DNA from: Shewanella mesophila
GTDB taxonomy: Bacteria; Pseudomonadota; Gammaproteobacteria; Enterobacterales; Shewanellaceae
Assembly (NCBI RefSeq): GCF_019457515.1
Contig: NZ_CP080421.1
Location: 1,240,001 to 1,304,000 of the forward strand
Length of the DNA: 64,000 nt
Direction: 5' to 3'
Shown in pieces: positions 8,779 to 18,047 of the stretch. The position numbers were made by a program, and so were the translations under genes. A model generated the notes under the pieces. The model made no database searches. It had not been told where the DNA came from and saw only the letters and a list, made by a program, of their open reading frames with translations. Position 1 is the first letter of the stretch; the number at the start of each line of letters is the position of its first letter.

Positions 8779-9786
8779 CTAAAGGCGCTCGATCACAGCC
8801 TGAGTGAAATCAGTTGTACCGTGGGTACCACCAAGATCACGAGTCGTACGGTCACCTTCTTCAATCACCGCAGACACAGCTTTACGGATCGCTTCCGCTT
8901 TATCTGACATGCCCAAGTATTCAAGCATTTGAATCGATGCCAAGATCACTGAAGTTGGGTTGGCAAGGTTTTTACCTGCGATATCAGGTGCACTGCCGTG
9001 TACCGCCTCGAAGATCGCTGCATTCTTACCAATGTTGGCTCCAGGCGCCATCCCCAGTCCGCCGACTAGGCCAGCACAAAGATCTGACAGGATGTCACCA
9101 AATAGGTTGGTGGTGACAATCACGTCGAAGTTTTCTGGATTCATTACCAGTTTCATACACGTTGCATCCACGATCATCTCTTCGGTAGTGATGTCTGGAT
9201 AACGTAGACTGACTTCGCGAGCAACTTTGAGGAATAGACCTGAAGTTGATTTCATGATGTTGGCTTTATGAACGATAGTGACCTTTTTACGACCCTCTTT
9301 ACGGGCTAATTCGTAAGCAAACGTTGTGATCTGTTCAGCGCCTTGACGGGTAATAATGCTGGTTGCTTCAGCGGTGGCACCATCTTCAGAGATAGTTTGG
9401 CCTAATCCTGAATACATACCTTCAGTGTTCTCACGTACAGTAATAATATCGATATTATCGTAGCGAGCTTGAGTTCCTTTAAAAGAAAGCACTGGACGGA
9501 CGTTGGCATATAAGCTGAACTTTTTACGCAATGTTACGTTGATAGAGGTAAAACCTTCTCCAACGGGTGTAGTGAGTGGACCTTTTAGCGTAATGCTATT
9601 TTTTTCAATCAGATCCAGCGTACGTTGTGGAAGAAGTTCACCTTGCTTCTCTAACGCCGCTAAACCAGCATCGGCAAACTCATATTCAAAATCACATCCT
9701 GCTTTGTCGAGGATTTTGATGGCTGAGTCGATAATACTTGGTCCAATCCCATCGCCAGGGATCACGGTAATTGTTCTTTTTGACAT
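8779..9786 (-). CDS. NAD-dependent isocitrate dehydrogenase
   Basis: 335 aa in the isocitrate/isopropylmalate dehydrogenase superfamily. Visible are TVIPGDGIGPSIID at the N-terminus, the substrate loop SINVTLRKKFSLYANVRP, YDNIDIITVRENTEGMYSG, the metal-binding aspartates in NLFGDILSDLCAGLVGGLGMAPG, and EAVHGSAPDIAGKNLANPTS. The length and the VHGSAPDIAG nucleotide loop suggest the short NAD-dependent isocitrate enzyme (TCA cycle) rather than LeuB. The ATG at 9786 has GGAAGGA 7-8 nt upstream. Tartrate-type dehydrogenases are the main alternative. Confidence 0.88.
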   Translation of the reverse strand: MSKRTITVIPGDGIGPSIIDSAIKILDKAGCDFEYEFADAGLAALEKQGELLPQRTLDLIEKNSITLKGPLTTPVGEGFTSINVTLRKKFSLYANVRPVLSFKGTQARYDNIDIITVRENTEGMYSGLGQTISEDGATAEATSIITRQGAEQITTFAYELARKEGRKKVTIVHKANIMKSTSGLFLKVAREVSLRYPDITTEEMIVDATCMKLVMNPENFDVIVTTNLFGDILSDLCAGLVGGLGMAPGANIGKNAAIFEAVHGSAPDIAGKNLANPTSVILASIQMLEYLGMSDKAEAIRKAVSAVIEEGDRTTRDLGGTHGTTDFTQAVIERL

Positions 9787-10065
9787 GGAGAGTCCTTCCA
9801 CGGTTGGTCGTTACTGCTATTGTCTGACCATGTCGAAAGACACGGTTAATGACTATGAATTTTGTAGAATCTTATCGGCTCTATTTTAACTACTTTTGCG
9901 CAAGTTTCACAGGAAATAGTGAGCAATCTCACGTTTTTTTGTGTAGGCTAACTTGCATTAATAGAGGCTAATGACGATGATGGAATCTTAAGTGTTAAAA
10001 AAGTCTACTTTAGTCTAATAAATCGAGAATAATCCGTTAATAAAATAATTAAAACGAGGAAAACC

Positions 10066-12864
10066 TTGAAGTCATTCCCTACTGCCAGCCTAGCACTGCT
10101 TTGTGCCAGTCTTTTTACCCCCTCACTGTTTGCCGCAGATGTTACTCCAGAAGCCATAATGAAGTTTGAGTCGCTGAGCAAACCTGTCATTTCCGCACAA
10201 GGTAATGCGTTTGCAGTTGAAGTCGCTCCTGACCGTGGCGATAGCCATGGTATGGTCAAAAGACTCGATTTGGCTAAATCATTTGAGGTTCAAGGTGGCT
10301 CAAAGCCTAAAGTGAATCGTAATGGTCGCTTTGCTGCATTTGTTACAGAGCCTAGTTTACTCGAACAGGAGAAGGCTACTGCAAAACAGCGTAAAAAGTT
10401 GAAATCAGGCCTTGCTCTGCTCGATACCCAAACAGGTCAACAGACTCGTTATCAAAGAGTAAAAGAGTTCGCCTTTAACGACGCTGGTACCCACTTGGCT
10501 GTCTGGTATGAAGAAGATGAATCAAAGCCAGAAGAGAGTGGCGCTGATGATAAGTCAACGGGCAAAGCTGAAGAAAAGCTGGCCAAAGTTGATGACTATG
10601 ATAAAGGTCGCAAGCTTGAACTGGTTAATTTAGCCAGCGGCCAAAGTCAAACGATTGAAAATGTTACCGCTTATTATTTCAATAAGTCAGGGCAATATGC
10701 CGTGCTGGCGCAAAATGATATTGCCGCTAATCTGCACCGCGTAGTACTTATCGATCTCAAAAATGACAGGCGAACCGTTGCACAAGGTTATGTGGATCAG
10801 CAGATAGGGGCTGTGGCTGTTAGCGATGATGGTTCGGTCATCTCCTATACCTATGGCGCGGCAAAAGAGGCTCCTTATGGCCGCCAATATCAATTGGCGC
10901 TGTTTTATATCAATGAAGCCAAGCTGCATCTCACTACTCAATCGGCTGATTGGGTGCTCAATCGTTATACTGAGTTAAGGTTTTCTGAAGACAGTAAGCG
11001 TTTGTTCTTTGGTCGAGTCCCTCAGGTTAGTCAGCAACTCGAGTTACCTAAGATCGAAAATGAAGCCGATCTATTTGAAGCGTCAATTATTACAGGGCAA
11101 CGGGAGCTGAATATCTGGCACGGGGATGATCCTCGTATTAAGCCTAATGAGATTAAACAGTATAAAAAGGAGCTAAAGCGCACTTATCTAGCGGTATTGC
11201 ATATGGAGAGCAAGCAGATCATTCAATTGACTGATCTGCAAGTCCCCGATATCGAAATCCAGCAGCAACAGCGTTATGCGCTAGCCAGCAGCGATGTTCC
11301 CTATTTAAAGATGATCACATGGGCTGGTTTCTATCGTGATTATTATATTGTTGATATAAACACTGGTCGAAAAGTGCCATTTATTATTCAACAGCCTACC
11401 TCTGAAAAGCCGTTACTTTCACCTAATGAGCGTTTCGTTGCCTATTATCAACAAGGCGATATCTATCTCTATCAAATAGCGCAAGATACTCGGGTTAAAT
11501 TGACCAAGGATTTTAAGACTCCATTTGCCGATGAAGATCATGACTATCCGTCAGCGGCTCCAAGTTACGGGTTTGGTCCTTGGTTAGAAGATGGTTCTGG
11601 ATTTTTAGCTTACGATAAATATGATATTTGGCAGTTTAATACTAACTCTTTGGCGGGCTTTAGGATCACCGCTGCGACAGGTCGTAAGAAACAGATCCAG
11701 TATCGAGTAGCGGGATTATTTGATAGTGAAAGTGTGCCCTCAACATTAAGCACAGAGCAAACCTTGTTGCTGCATGGCTACAATGAGCTCACTAAAGCGG
11801 ATGGCTTTTATCAAGCTAAAGTGGGTGTATCTGGTGTTAAGCCATTAATGCAAGGAGATTATAAACTTAAGGTTTTAGCTCGCGCAGAACAGAGTAGTGA
11901 AATCTTGTTCTCGAAAGAGCGCTACGATCTCTACCCTGATCTCTACAGTGCAAAATTTAATGCACCGCAGCAAGCGAACCGTGAAACAGACTTAGATAGT
12001 CAGCGAAGAGGACTAGATTGGGGTCATTCGGAATTAGTTCATTGGACCAATGGTGATGGGCAACCCCTCGATGGCGTCTTGATTAAGCCGACGAACTATA
12101 AACAAGGTCAGCGTTATCCTGTATTGGTTTATTTCTACCGATTTATGAGTGATCGCTTGCATGGATTCCCGCAAATGAAGCTTAACCATAGGCCGAATTT
12201 CGCGTGGTATGCCGATAATGGTTATGCCATTTTCTTACCCGATATTCGATTTGAGGTCGGTTACCCAGGGGCGACATCGGTACAAGCATTAACATCGGGT
12301 GTGCAGAAGCTAATTGATATGGGGATTGCCGATAAAGATGCCGTCGGGATTCAGGGGCACTCTTGGGGCGGCTATCAAACCGCTTTCGCCGTCACCCAAA
12401 CTCATATTTTCAAGGCTGCGGTAACTGGTGCTCCGGTATCGAATATGACCAGCGCTTATAGTGGTATTCGTCACGGTACAGGTCTTGCCAGACAGTTCCA
12501 ATATGAAACGGGTCAAAGTCGTATCGGTGAGAGCTTGTTTAGGGCACCGCAAAAATATATCGAAAACTCACCCGTTTTTTACGTGGAACGTATTAAGACG
12601 CCTATGATGATTATGTTTGGTGATAAAGATGATGCAGTGCCTTGGGAGCAGGGCGTTGAGTTGTATTTGGCGATGCGTCGGGCCGCTAAAGACGTAGTGT
12701 TTTTGCAGTATGAAGATGAACCTCATCATTTGAAAAAGTACCCAAACAAGGTCGATTATAGTTTAAGAATGATGCAGTATTTCGACCATTACCTAAAGGG
12801 TCAGCCTGCGCCGAAGTGGCTAACTCAAGGCGAAGCCTATACTGAGTATAAAAAGTCAGAGTAA
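10066..12864 (+). CDS. Secreted S9 family (prolyl oligopeptidase-like) serine peptidase
   Basis: 932 aa with a signal peptide (MKSFPTASLALLCASLFTPSLFAAD). An N-terminal beta-propeller-like region (about 30-640) precedes the alpha/beta hydrolase domain. The nucleophile is S766 in GIQGHSWGGYQTA, the acid lies in MFGDKDDAVPW and the histidine in EPHHLKK near the end. A low-complexity charged stretch (EEDESKPEESGADDKS, about 148-163) interrupts the propeller. The start is TTG at 10066 with CGAGGA upstream. Probably a periplasmic peptide-degrading enzyme; substrate specificity cannot be read from the sequence. Confidence 0.88.
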   Translation: MKSFPTASLALLCASLFTPSLFAADVTPEAIMKFESLSKPVISAQGNAFAVEVAPDRGDSHGMVKRLDLAKSFEVQGGSKPKVNRNGRFAAFVTEPSLLEQEKATAKQRKKLKSGLALLDTQTGQQTRYQRVKEFAFNDAGTHLAVWYEEDESKPEESGADDKSTGKAEEKLAKVDDYDKGRKLELVNLASGQSQTIENVTAYYFNKSGQYAVLAQNDIAANLHRVVLIDLKNDRRTVAQGYVDQQIGAVAVSDDGSVISYTYGAAKEAPYGRQYQLALFYINEAKLHLTTQSADWVLNRYTELRFSEDSKRLFFGRVPQVSQQLELPKIENEADLFEASIITGQRELNIWHGDDPRIKPNEIKQYKKELKRTYLAVLHMESKQIIQLTDLQVPDIEIQQQQRYALASSDVPYLKMITWAGFYRDYYIVDINTGRKVPFIIQQPTSEKPLLSPNERFVAYYQQGDIYLYQIAQDTRVKLTKDFKTPFADEDHDYPSAAPSYGFGPWLEDGSGFLAYDKYDIWQFNTNSLAGFRITAATGRKKQIQYRVAGLFDSESVPSTLSTEQTLLLHGYNELTKADGFYQAKVGVSGVKPLMQGDYKLKVLARAEQSSEILFSKERYDLYPDLYSAKFNAPQQANRETDLDSQRRGLDWGHSELVHWTNGDGQPLDGVLIKPTNYKQGQRYPVLVYFYRFMSDRLHGFPQMKLNHRPNFAWYADNGYAIFLPDIRFEVGYPGATSVQALTSGVQKLIDMGIADKDAVGIQGHSWGGYQTAFAVTQTHIFKAAVTGAPVSNMTSAYSGIRHGTGLARQFQYETGQSRIGESLFRAPQKYIENSPVFYVERIKTPMMIMFGDKDDAVPWEQGVELYLAMRRAAKDVVFLQYEDEPHHLKKYPNKVDYSLRMMQYFDHYLKGQPAPKWLTQGEAYTEYKKSE

Positions 12865-12899
12865 GGTTATACTGATTGGGATGAATGGTTTCATTTAGG

Positions 12900-12931
12900 A
12901 AAAGCCGAGCAGGGATTGAGCTCGGCTTTTG
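12900..12931 (+). terminator. Intrinsic terminator after the S9 peptidase
   Basis: Stem AAAAGCCGAG / CTCGGCTTTT with a loop of about 11 nt, 35 nt after the stop. Confidence 0.85.
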
Positions 12932-12955
12932 TTATTGTGTCTTTAAGGAGTTTCT

Positions 12956-13426
12956 ATGGCTGAAATTGATCGTAAAGGTGCTCAAGTTAAATTCCCACCT
13001 CCATTGATTTTTGTAAGTTTCATGGCTTTAGCCTATTGGATGGGCAGCTTCTATCCCATCACGTTCTCTTCACCTGAATGGTTAAAATTCATCGCAGCGT
13101 TTTTGATGGTAATGGGTTTTGCGATCTTACTGCATATTTTGTTTATCTTTAAACGTCAGCAGACCGCTATCGAGCCGTGGCAACCGACCTCGGTTATAAT
13201 TTCTCATGGCTATTATCGTTACTCGCGCAATCCTATCTATCTGATTTTTTGCCTCTATCCAATCGGCCTTGGATGTATGCTGGGATCATTATGGTTAATT
13301 GTGAGCCTTGTTCCCGCATGCATCGCTGTTTATCTCATAGCAATAAAGGCCGAAGAGCGTTACTTACATCAGAAGTTCCCACAGGAGTATGGTGAGTATT
13401 GCCTCAGAGTGAGGCGATGGCTATAA
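12956..13426 (+). CDS. Isoprenylcysteine methyltransferase-like membrane protein (ICMT/PEMT family)
   Basis: 156 aa with four to five hydrophobic helices. The C-terminal half has the family signature HGYYRYSRNPIYLIF and the end pattern KAEERYLHQKFPQEYGEYCLRVRRWL. Family members methylate small membrane-proximal substrates using SAM, but the bacterial substrates are mostly unknown. TAAGGAG precedes the ATG. A perfect palindrome follows the stop. Confidence 0.85.
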   Translation: MAEIDRKGAQVKFPPPLIFVSFMALAYWMGSFYPITFSSPEWLKFIAAFLMVMGFAILLHILFIFKRQQTAIEPWQPTSVIISHGYYRYSRNPIYLIFCLYPIGLGCMLGSLWLIVSLVPACIAVYLIAIKAEERYLHQKFPQEYGEYCLRVRRWL

Positions 13427-13427
13427 A

Positions 13428-13451
13428 TAGGGCCGATCTAGATCGGCCCTA
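13428..13451. terminator. Perfect palindrome, probable terminator stem
   Basis: TAGGGCCGATCT / AGATCGGCCCTA, a 12-bp perfect inverted repeat starting right after the ICMT-like gene. It lacks a strong T-run, so termination is less certain. Confidence 0.55.
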
Positions 13452-13528
13452 AAATAGAGATATTTTCAGAGCCACAGAAGCAAAATTCAAGGCGTCAGTG
13501 GCCTAAGATGTCATATTCTCTCGTTGGG

Positions 13529-13915
13529 TTAACCATCGATGGCGGCAGCTAAATATTGTTGATAGGTATCTTGTCCCCAGGCAATCAATTTATTGTTTTT
13601 AAACAGTAAGGGCGTGCATTCATCTCGAGTTGTTTCCCCATCAGATTTACTATGATGAGTGCGATAGAATAGCACTTGAAGCGTCTCATGATTTACGGTT
13701 TTCGCTTCAGAAAAGTCGGCTTTACCTAGGAGTAGTTTTACTTGGTCAACAGGGATGCCGAGGGTGATTTCAGTGAGCTTAGCCTTGTTGTAAGCCTGTC
13801 TATCTTCCCAGTCCATATCATCGGGTGTTGGTTCATATACCAGTACAACAACGGCAACAAAGGCGAGGTAGGCGGCAAAAATAGAGCCGATTATGACTGG
13901 AACTTTTGATTTCAT
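13529..13915 (-). CDS. DUF3192 family protein
   Basis: 128 aa. One N-terminal membrane anchor (VPVIIGSIFAAYLAFVAVVVLVY) precedes DDMDWEDRQAYNKAKLTEITLGIPVDQVKLLLGKADFSEAK, the DUF3192 pattern resembling an SmpA/BamE-like fold. Likely an inner-membrane-anchored periplasmic protein; no function is established. The ATG at 13915 is chosen; a TTG 12 nt upstream is only 1-2 nt from the GAAGGA ribosome-binding site and so less likely. Confidence 0.78.
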   Translation of the reverse strand: MKSKVPVIIGSIFAAYLAFVAVVVLVYEPTPDDMDWEDRQAYNKAKLTEITLGIPVDQVKLLLGKADFSEAKTVNHETLQVLFYRTHHSKSDGETTRDECTPLLFKNNKLIAWGQDTYQQYLAAAIDG

Positions 13916-14056
13916 TGTACTTAACAATCCTTCTGTTAATTGGGTATCAGCCTATACATCCACCTTGGCAACATGTTATTTACAATATAAAACAGATGAA
14001 AAGTGGAAGATAGTCTATTGGCTGCTATCGGAAAAAAGAAATAAGTAACCGAATGT

Positions 14057-14824
14057 TTACGTCGCAGTTGACTGCTGAACTCGATAGCTTGCGAGATGGG
14101 TATTGAGTGCGATATCGGTTTGCAGTTGAACCAATTTGTAGCTTAGCCGAGCCAGAGGTCTACCTTCTTCGAGTTTTTTAGCCTGTTTCGCGCCAATTTT
14201 ATCTAAGGAGTTGTAGATATTGGCCAAGGTTCGGAATGTTTTTAGTAGCTCTGCTGCCGATTTTGGACCTATTCCGGGTACACCAGAGATCTTATTGCCG
14301 CTATCTCCAGCAAGTGCCAAGAAGTCGATAAATTGAGTTCGGTCGACAGCAAGTTTTTGCTCTCGCTCTTCGATGGTCAATGCTGTTTGGTTGAAGTAGT
14401 CCCAGCGTGAGATATTCGGGTTTAATAGCTGGGTAAAGCCTTTATCAGTTGAGACGATAATAGCGCGATTAGATTGCGCAACTTTTACCGCGAGCGTCGC
14501 AATAACGTCATCTGCTTCAGCTTCGGCATTAATTGAATTTATGCCGACTTCACTGAGGCAGCTTTTTATCTCTTTAAGCGCGTTAGCCAGCGCTTGAGGC
14601 ATAGGTTTACGTCCTTTCTTATAATCATGATATAAGCGCTTTCGCCAAGATACTCCATCTCCATCCCACACTATGGCGACGTGGGTTGGAGTATGGCTTT
14701 GTAACAGCTTCAAGCAGGCACTACGAACTCGTTCTGGTAATCCATTTACATCATTTTCGTTAGGTTGTGCAGCGTGAATTCGCCTTACAAGGTTAAGTCC
14801 GTCGATGATTAAAAAGGTGTTCAT
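14057..14824 (-). CDS. xni: Flap endonuclease Xni (exonuclease IX homologue)
   Basis: This 255-aa protein resembles the 5'-3' exonuclease domain of DNA polymerase I. The metal ligands are visible in FLIIDGLNLVRR (N-terminus), AEAEADDVIATLA (about 100-112) and STDKGFTQLL. A helix-hairpin-helix follows in ISGVPGIGPKSAAELLK. Xni cleaves 5' flaps in branched DNA. It lies 22 nt downstream of ppnN on the same strand, as in E. coli where these genes are near neighbours. Confidence 0.93.
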   Translation of the reverse strand: MNTFLIIDGLNLVRRIHAAQPNENDVNGLPERVRSACLKLLQSHTPTHVAIVWDGDGVSWRKRLYHDYKKGRKPMPQALANALKEIKSCLSEVGINSINAEAEADDVIATLAVKVAQSNRAIIVSTDKGFTQLLNPNISRWDYFNQTALTIEEREQKLAVDRTQFIDFLALAGDSGNKISGVPGIGPKSAAELLKTFRTLANIYNSLDKIGAKQAKKLEEGRPLARLSYKLVQLQTDIALNTHLASYRVQQSTAT

Positions 14825-14846
14825 AGCTGTCTTGGGATCTCGAGTA

Positions 14847-16199
14847 TTAAGTCACTATCTTATAACAAGGAATATATTCACTGCCGGGTAATTTCATGCG
14901 CTGTTGTTTCACAAATGCTTGTAATAGCGTGTCCATCAATTGCATCAAGTTTTTGTCACCTCTTAATTCAAAAGGCCCCAGATGCTCAATCGCTTTAATG
15001 GTGTCCATTTTCACATTGCCAGCGACTATACCAGAAAATGCTCTCCTTAGGTTGGCTGCAAGCTCTGCTTTATTAAGATGAAAATATAAGTCTAGGTTAT
15101 TCATCATCTCATGAGTAGGTACGAATGGCAGTTGGAACTCAGGTTCGATTTTAAGCGACCAGTTGTACTGATATGAATCCCCTGTATCTTTACGATATGT
15201 CTTGATCTCATCCATACCGTGGCTCATGACTCTTGCGACACGGACGGGATCGTCGATGATTATCTCATACTTATTTTTTGCTTCTTCCCCAAGTGTTGCG
15301 GCAATAAACTGATCAATTTTATGGAAATAATCCTCGCTCTCTTTTGGCCCTGTCAATATCAGAGGGAAGGGGCGAGAAGCATTTTCTTTATTGAGCAAAA
15401 TGCCGAGCAGATATAGTAACTCTTCTGCCGTTCCTGCGCCGCCAGGGAAGATGATGACCCCATGTCCTAGGCGAACAAATGCTTCGAGTCGTTTTTCAAT
15501 ATCAGGCAAGATCACCAGTTCATTGACGATTTGATTTGGTGGTTCAGCCGCGATAATGCTGGGTTCGGTTAACCCTATATAGCGAGCATTTCTGACACGC
15601 TGCTTTGCATGACCGATAGCGGCACCCTTCATTGGTCCCTCCATGGCGCCGGGTCCACAACCTGTGCAAATGTTTAAACTACGCAGACCAAGTTCGTAAC
15701 CAACTTCACGGGTATATTGATACTCGATAGGGTTGATACTATGGCCACCCCAACAGACCACCACGTTCGGATTTTCACGAGGGATCACCTGCGCGTTTCG
15801 CAGGATATCGAAGACAACATTGGTGATGTGATTAGAGTTAGTTAGGTTGATGTGTTTGAGGTTATCGTAGCGATCACTGAGAAAAACGATATCTCTCAAC
15901 ACTGCAAATAGGTGTTCTTGAATCCCTGCGATGATGTTGCCATCGACAAAGGCGGCTTCTGGAGGATTGACTAACTCAATCTTGATCCCACGTTCACGTC
16001 TAAGAACGTTGATATTGAAATTACTGTATTGTTCAAATAAATCTTGCGCATTATCGGTTTGCGCTCCCGAAGCGAGAACCGCTAATGAACAGCTACGAAA
16101 TAGTTGATAAAGTTCACTACTTGCATTTTGTTTTAGGCGATCAACTTCCAATTGTGAAAGTTGATCCATACTGCCTCTTGGACTGATATTTACAATCAT
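14847..16199 (-). CDS. ppnN: Pyrimidine/purine nucleotide 5'-monophosphate nucleosidase PpnN
   Basis: 450 aa, matching the LOG-domain family member PpnN (formerly YgdH). It hydrolyses nucleoside monophosphates to base plus ribose 5-phosphate and in E. coli responds to (p)ppGpp. The central LOG motif is visible as [14 protein letters not shown] and [18 protein letters not shown]. The N-terminal PpnN domain begins [30 protein letters not shown] lies before the ATG. It leads a two-gene unit with xni. Confidence 0.95.
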   Translation of the reverse strand: MIVNISPRGSMDQLSQLEVDRLKQNASSELYQLFRSCSLAVLASGAQTDNAQDLFEQYSNFNINVLRRERGIKIELVNPPEAAFVDGNIIAGIQEHLFAVLRDIVFLSDRYDNLKHINLTNSNHITNVVFDILRNAQVIPRENPNVVVCWGGHSINPIEYQYTREVGYELGLRSLNICTGCGPGAMEGPMKGAAIGHAKQRVRNARYIGLTEPSIIAAEPPNQIVNELVILPDIEKRLEAFVRLGHGVIIFPGGAGTAEELLYLLGILLNKENASRPFPLILTGPKESEDYFHKIDQFIAATLGEEAKNKYEIIIDDPVRVARVMSHGMDEIKTYRKDTGDSYQYNWSLKIEPEFQLPFVPTHEMMNNLDLYFHLNKAELAANLRRAFSGIVAGNVKMDTIKAIEHLGPFELRGDKNLMQLMDTLLQAFVKQQRMKLPGSEYIPCYKIVT

Positions 16200-16332
16200 G
16201 ACAACTCCTTAGCAGCAGAAGTGACTCATGAATATGACTGGGAATGGAGAAAGTTGCACAACTCATGTGGAGATGTGTTATACCAATTAAACTGCTTATT
16301 GTCTCATCGATAAATAGTCAATTTGATTGGTA

Positions 16333-17889
16333 TTAGGCGTCAATAATCACTCTGTCTCTGCTTTCATGTTTAGCTTTATAGAGTGCTGCGTCGGCTCGTT
16401 CGAAAGTTTCACTTATCTGTTCATTATCAAGAATTTGTGCAGCACCTATAGACACTGTAACTGTAATTCTCTGATTTTTAAACTTAAAAGGAATATTTTT
16501 TATTTTTTCTCTTACGCGGTTTAACAGGTGTTCTATATCACTAGCAGAAACATCGGGAATGATTAATACAAATTCTTCACCGCCATATCTTGCGACGAAT
16601 TCAGATTCTCTCAGTGAGTTTTTCAACGCCATAGAGATGACTTGTAGAGTCTTGTCCCCCGTACTGTGGCCGAAATTATCATTGATCGATTTAAAGTGAT
16701 CGATATCCGCGACGGCAATCCAAAGTGGGTGTTTATGCCGCTGATAGTTACGGTACTCTTGCTCCATTCGCTCTTCTAGAGCGGCTCTGTTTGGCAACTG
16801 GGTGAGCGAATCGAGCATATTGAGCTTTTGCTGTTCAAATAATCGCTCTTTATAAGCGTTAGCTTCTTTACTAAGCTCATTAAGCTCGTCACGCATGGTT
16901 TCCATCGATTTTCGCAGTAGTGCTTGTTCTCGCTGCTCTAATGCTTCTTTGCGTCCTAGAGCGGTACGAATCGAGGCGAGTTGTTCTGTGACTTGAGACT
17001 TAAGGTGGTTGATATCATTGATATCTATAATGGCATCACCGACGTTATCGACTCTTGAGTTTATCTCTCTATTAAGTTGCTTTTTCAGTTGGAAGCTTCG
17101 TTGGTTGCTGTTGTATGAATCATTAACGACTTCTCTCACCGCAGATAATGCATCATTGAGAGCATAGAGAAACTCTTGAGAAGCACTCTTCTCCAAGGCG
17201 ATATTTTCTAACAACAAGGAGAGAATGGTTTGATAAGCGTCGATCAAACCTTCCACTTCAATTTCGTCGGCCAAGTAATCTTTAATAACCAAAACTTGAT
17301 CGCGTTGAACTTTGCGAAATTCTATTTCAGAAATCATCTGTGCCAGCTCATGGGCGAGCTGACGGTGTTTAGGCAAAACTTCTAGTGTCTCACCTTGTTC
17401 TAGCTGCTCCTGTAAAATGGCATCATAGAAACCTACCAAACGTTCTACTTTAGGGAAATAGTCCCAGTAGGTATGAAAAGGTTTACCAAGATCTTGTTTA
17501 AAGTAAGCAATCTCTTTTTTCAGCTTTTCTGGTATTGAGTTAACACGTTGAAGTTGGCGTATAACCTTTGAAAGACTCGAACGCCCTTCCTCTAGTTGGG
17601 TCATTACATGGTGATATTGATTCTTGAGGAGTTGTTCTACTTCGACAAGTTCAGGGAGAGCCTGTTCGATATATTCAATTGAGCCTAGGTTATGGCGAAG
17701 TTTTGCAAGTTTATTATCTAATTCAATGCTTTGACCTTTACATGCGAGACTAAGATGGCCGATGAATTGCAGTAATGAATGTTGATTTTGTTCTTTTTGC
17801 TCACTTATTTCAGCTAAAGCAGTTTTGGCAGAATGGAGTTTCTGCTGTAGTAGCGATACTTGGGAAACGCTTGCCATAGAGTCTTTCAT
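16333..17889 (-). CDS. Diguanylate cyclase (GGDEF domain) with long coiled-coil N-terminus
   Basis: 518 aa. Residues about 1-345 are helical and heptad-like with no membrane segment or known sensor domain. The C-terminal GGDEF domain (about 350-515) has LTQLPNRAALEERM, DIDHFKSINDNFGHSTGDKTL and the active site RYGGEEF, so it should make cyclic-di-GMP from GTP. The position of the RxxD inhibitory site is RESE (Glu for Asp), so product inhibition may be weak. AAGG lies 7 nt before the ATG. Likely cytoplasmic. Confidence 0.9.
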   Translation of the reverse strand: MKDSMASVSQVSLLQQKLHSAKTALAEISEQKEQNQHSLLQFIGHLSLACKGQSIELDNKLAKLRHNLGSIEYIEQALPELVEVEQLLKNQYHHVMTQLEEGRSSLSKVIRQLQRVNSIPEKLKKEIAYFKQDLGKPFHTYWDYFPKVERLVGFYDAILQEQLEQGETLEVLPKHRQLAHELAQMISEIEFRKVQRDQVLVIKDYLADEIEVEGLIDAYQTILSLLLENIALEKSASQEFLYALNDALSAVREVVNDSYNSNQRSFQLKKQLNREINSRVDNVGDAIIDINDINHLKSQVTEQLASIRTALGRKEALEQREQALLRKSMETMRDELNELSKEANAYKERLFEQQKLNMLDSLTQLPNRAALEERMEQEYRNYQRHKHPLWIAVADIDHFKSINDNFGHSTGDKTLQVISMALKNSLRESEFVARYGGEEFVLIIPDVSASDIEHLLNRVREKIKNIPFKFKNQRITVTVSIGAAQILDNEQISETFERADAALYKAKHESRDRVIIDA

Positions 17890-18047
17890 TCTAGACCTTG
17901 TAAATATTTATCAGTGATCATGATTGACTTAAAATATCCTGCTCTAGAGAGTCTAGAAGTTGCTGAGCCGCTTTGCTAAGTTCAGCGCATAGGTTAATGG
18001 TATCTCATTCATCATGTTATGCAAACGTACTTTAGGCGCTATGTGAC

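Noticed and set aside
8814..9202. Plus-strand open frames inside the isocitrate dehydrogenase gene
   Set aside because: They are antisense shadows of a well-recognised enzyme; no independent start or family.
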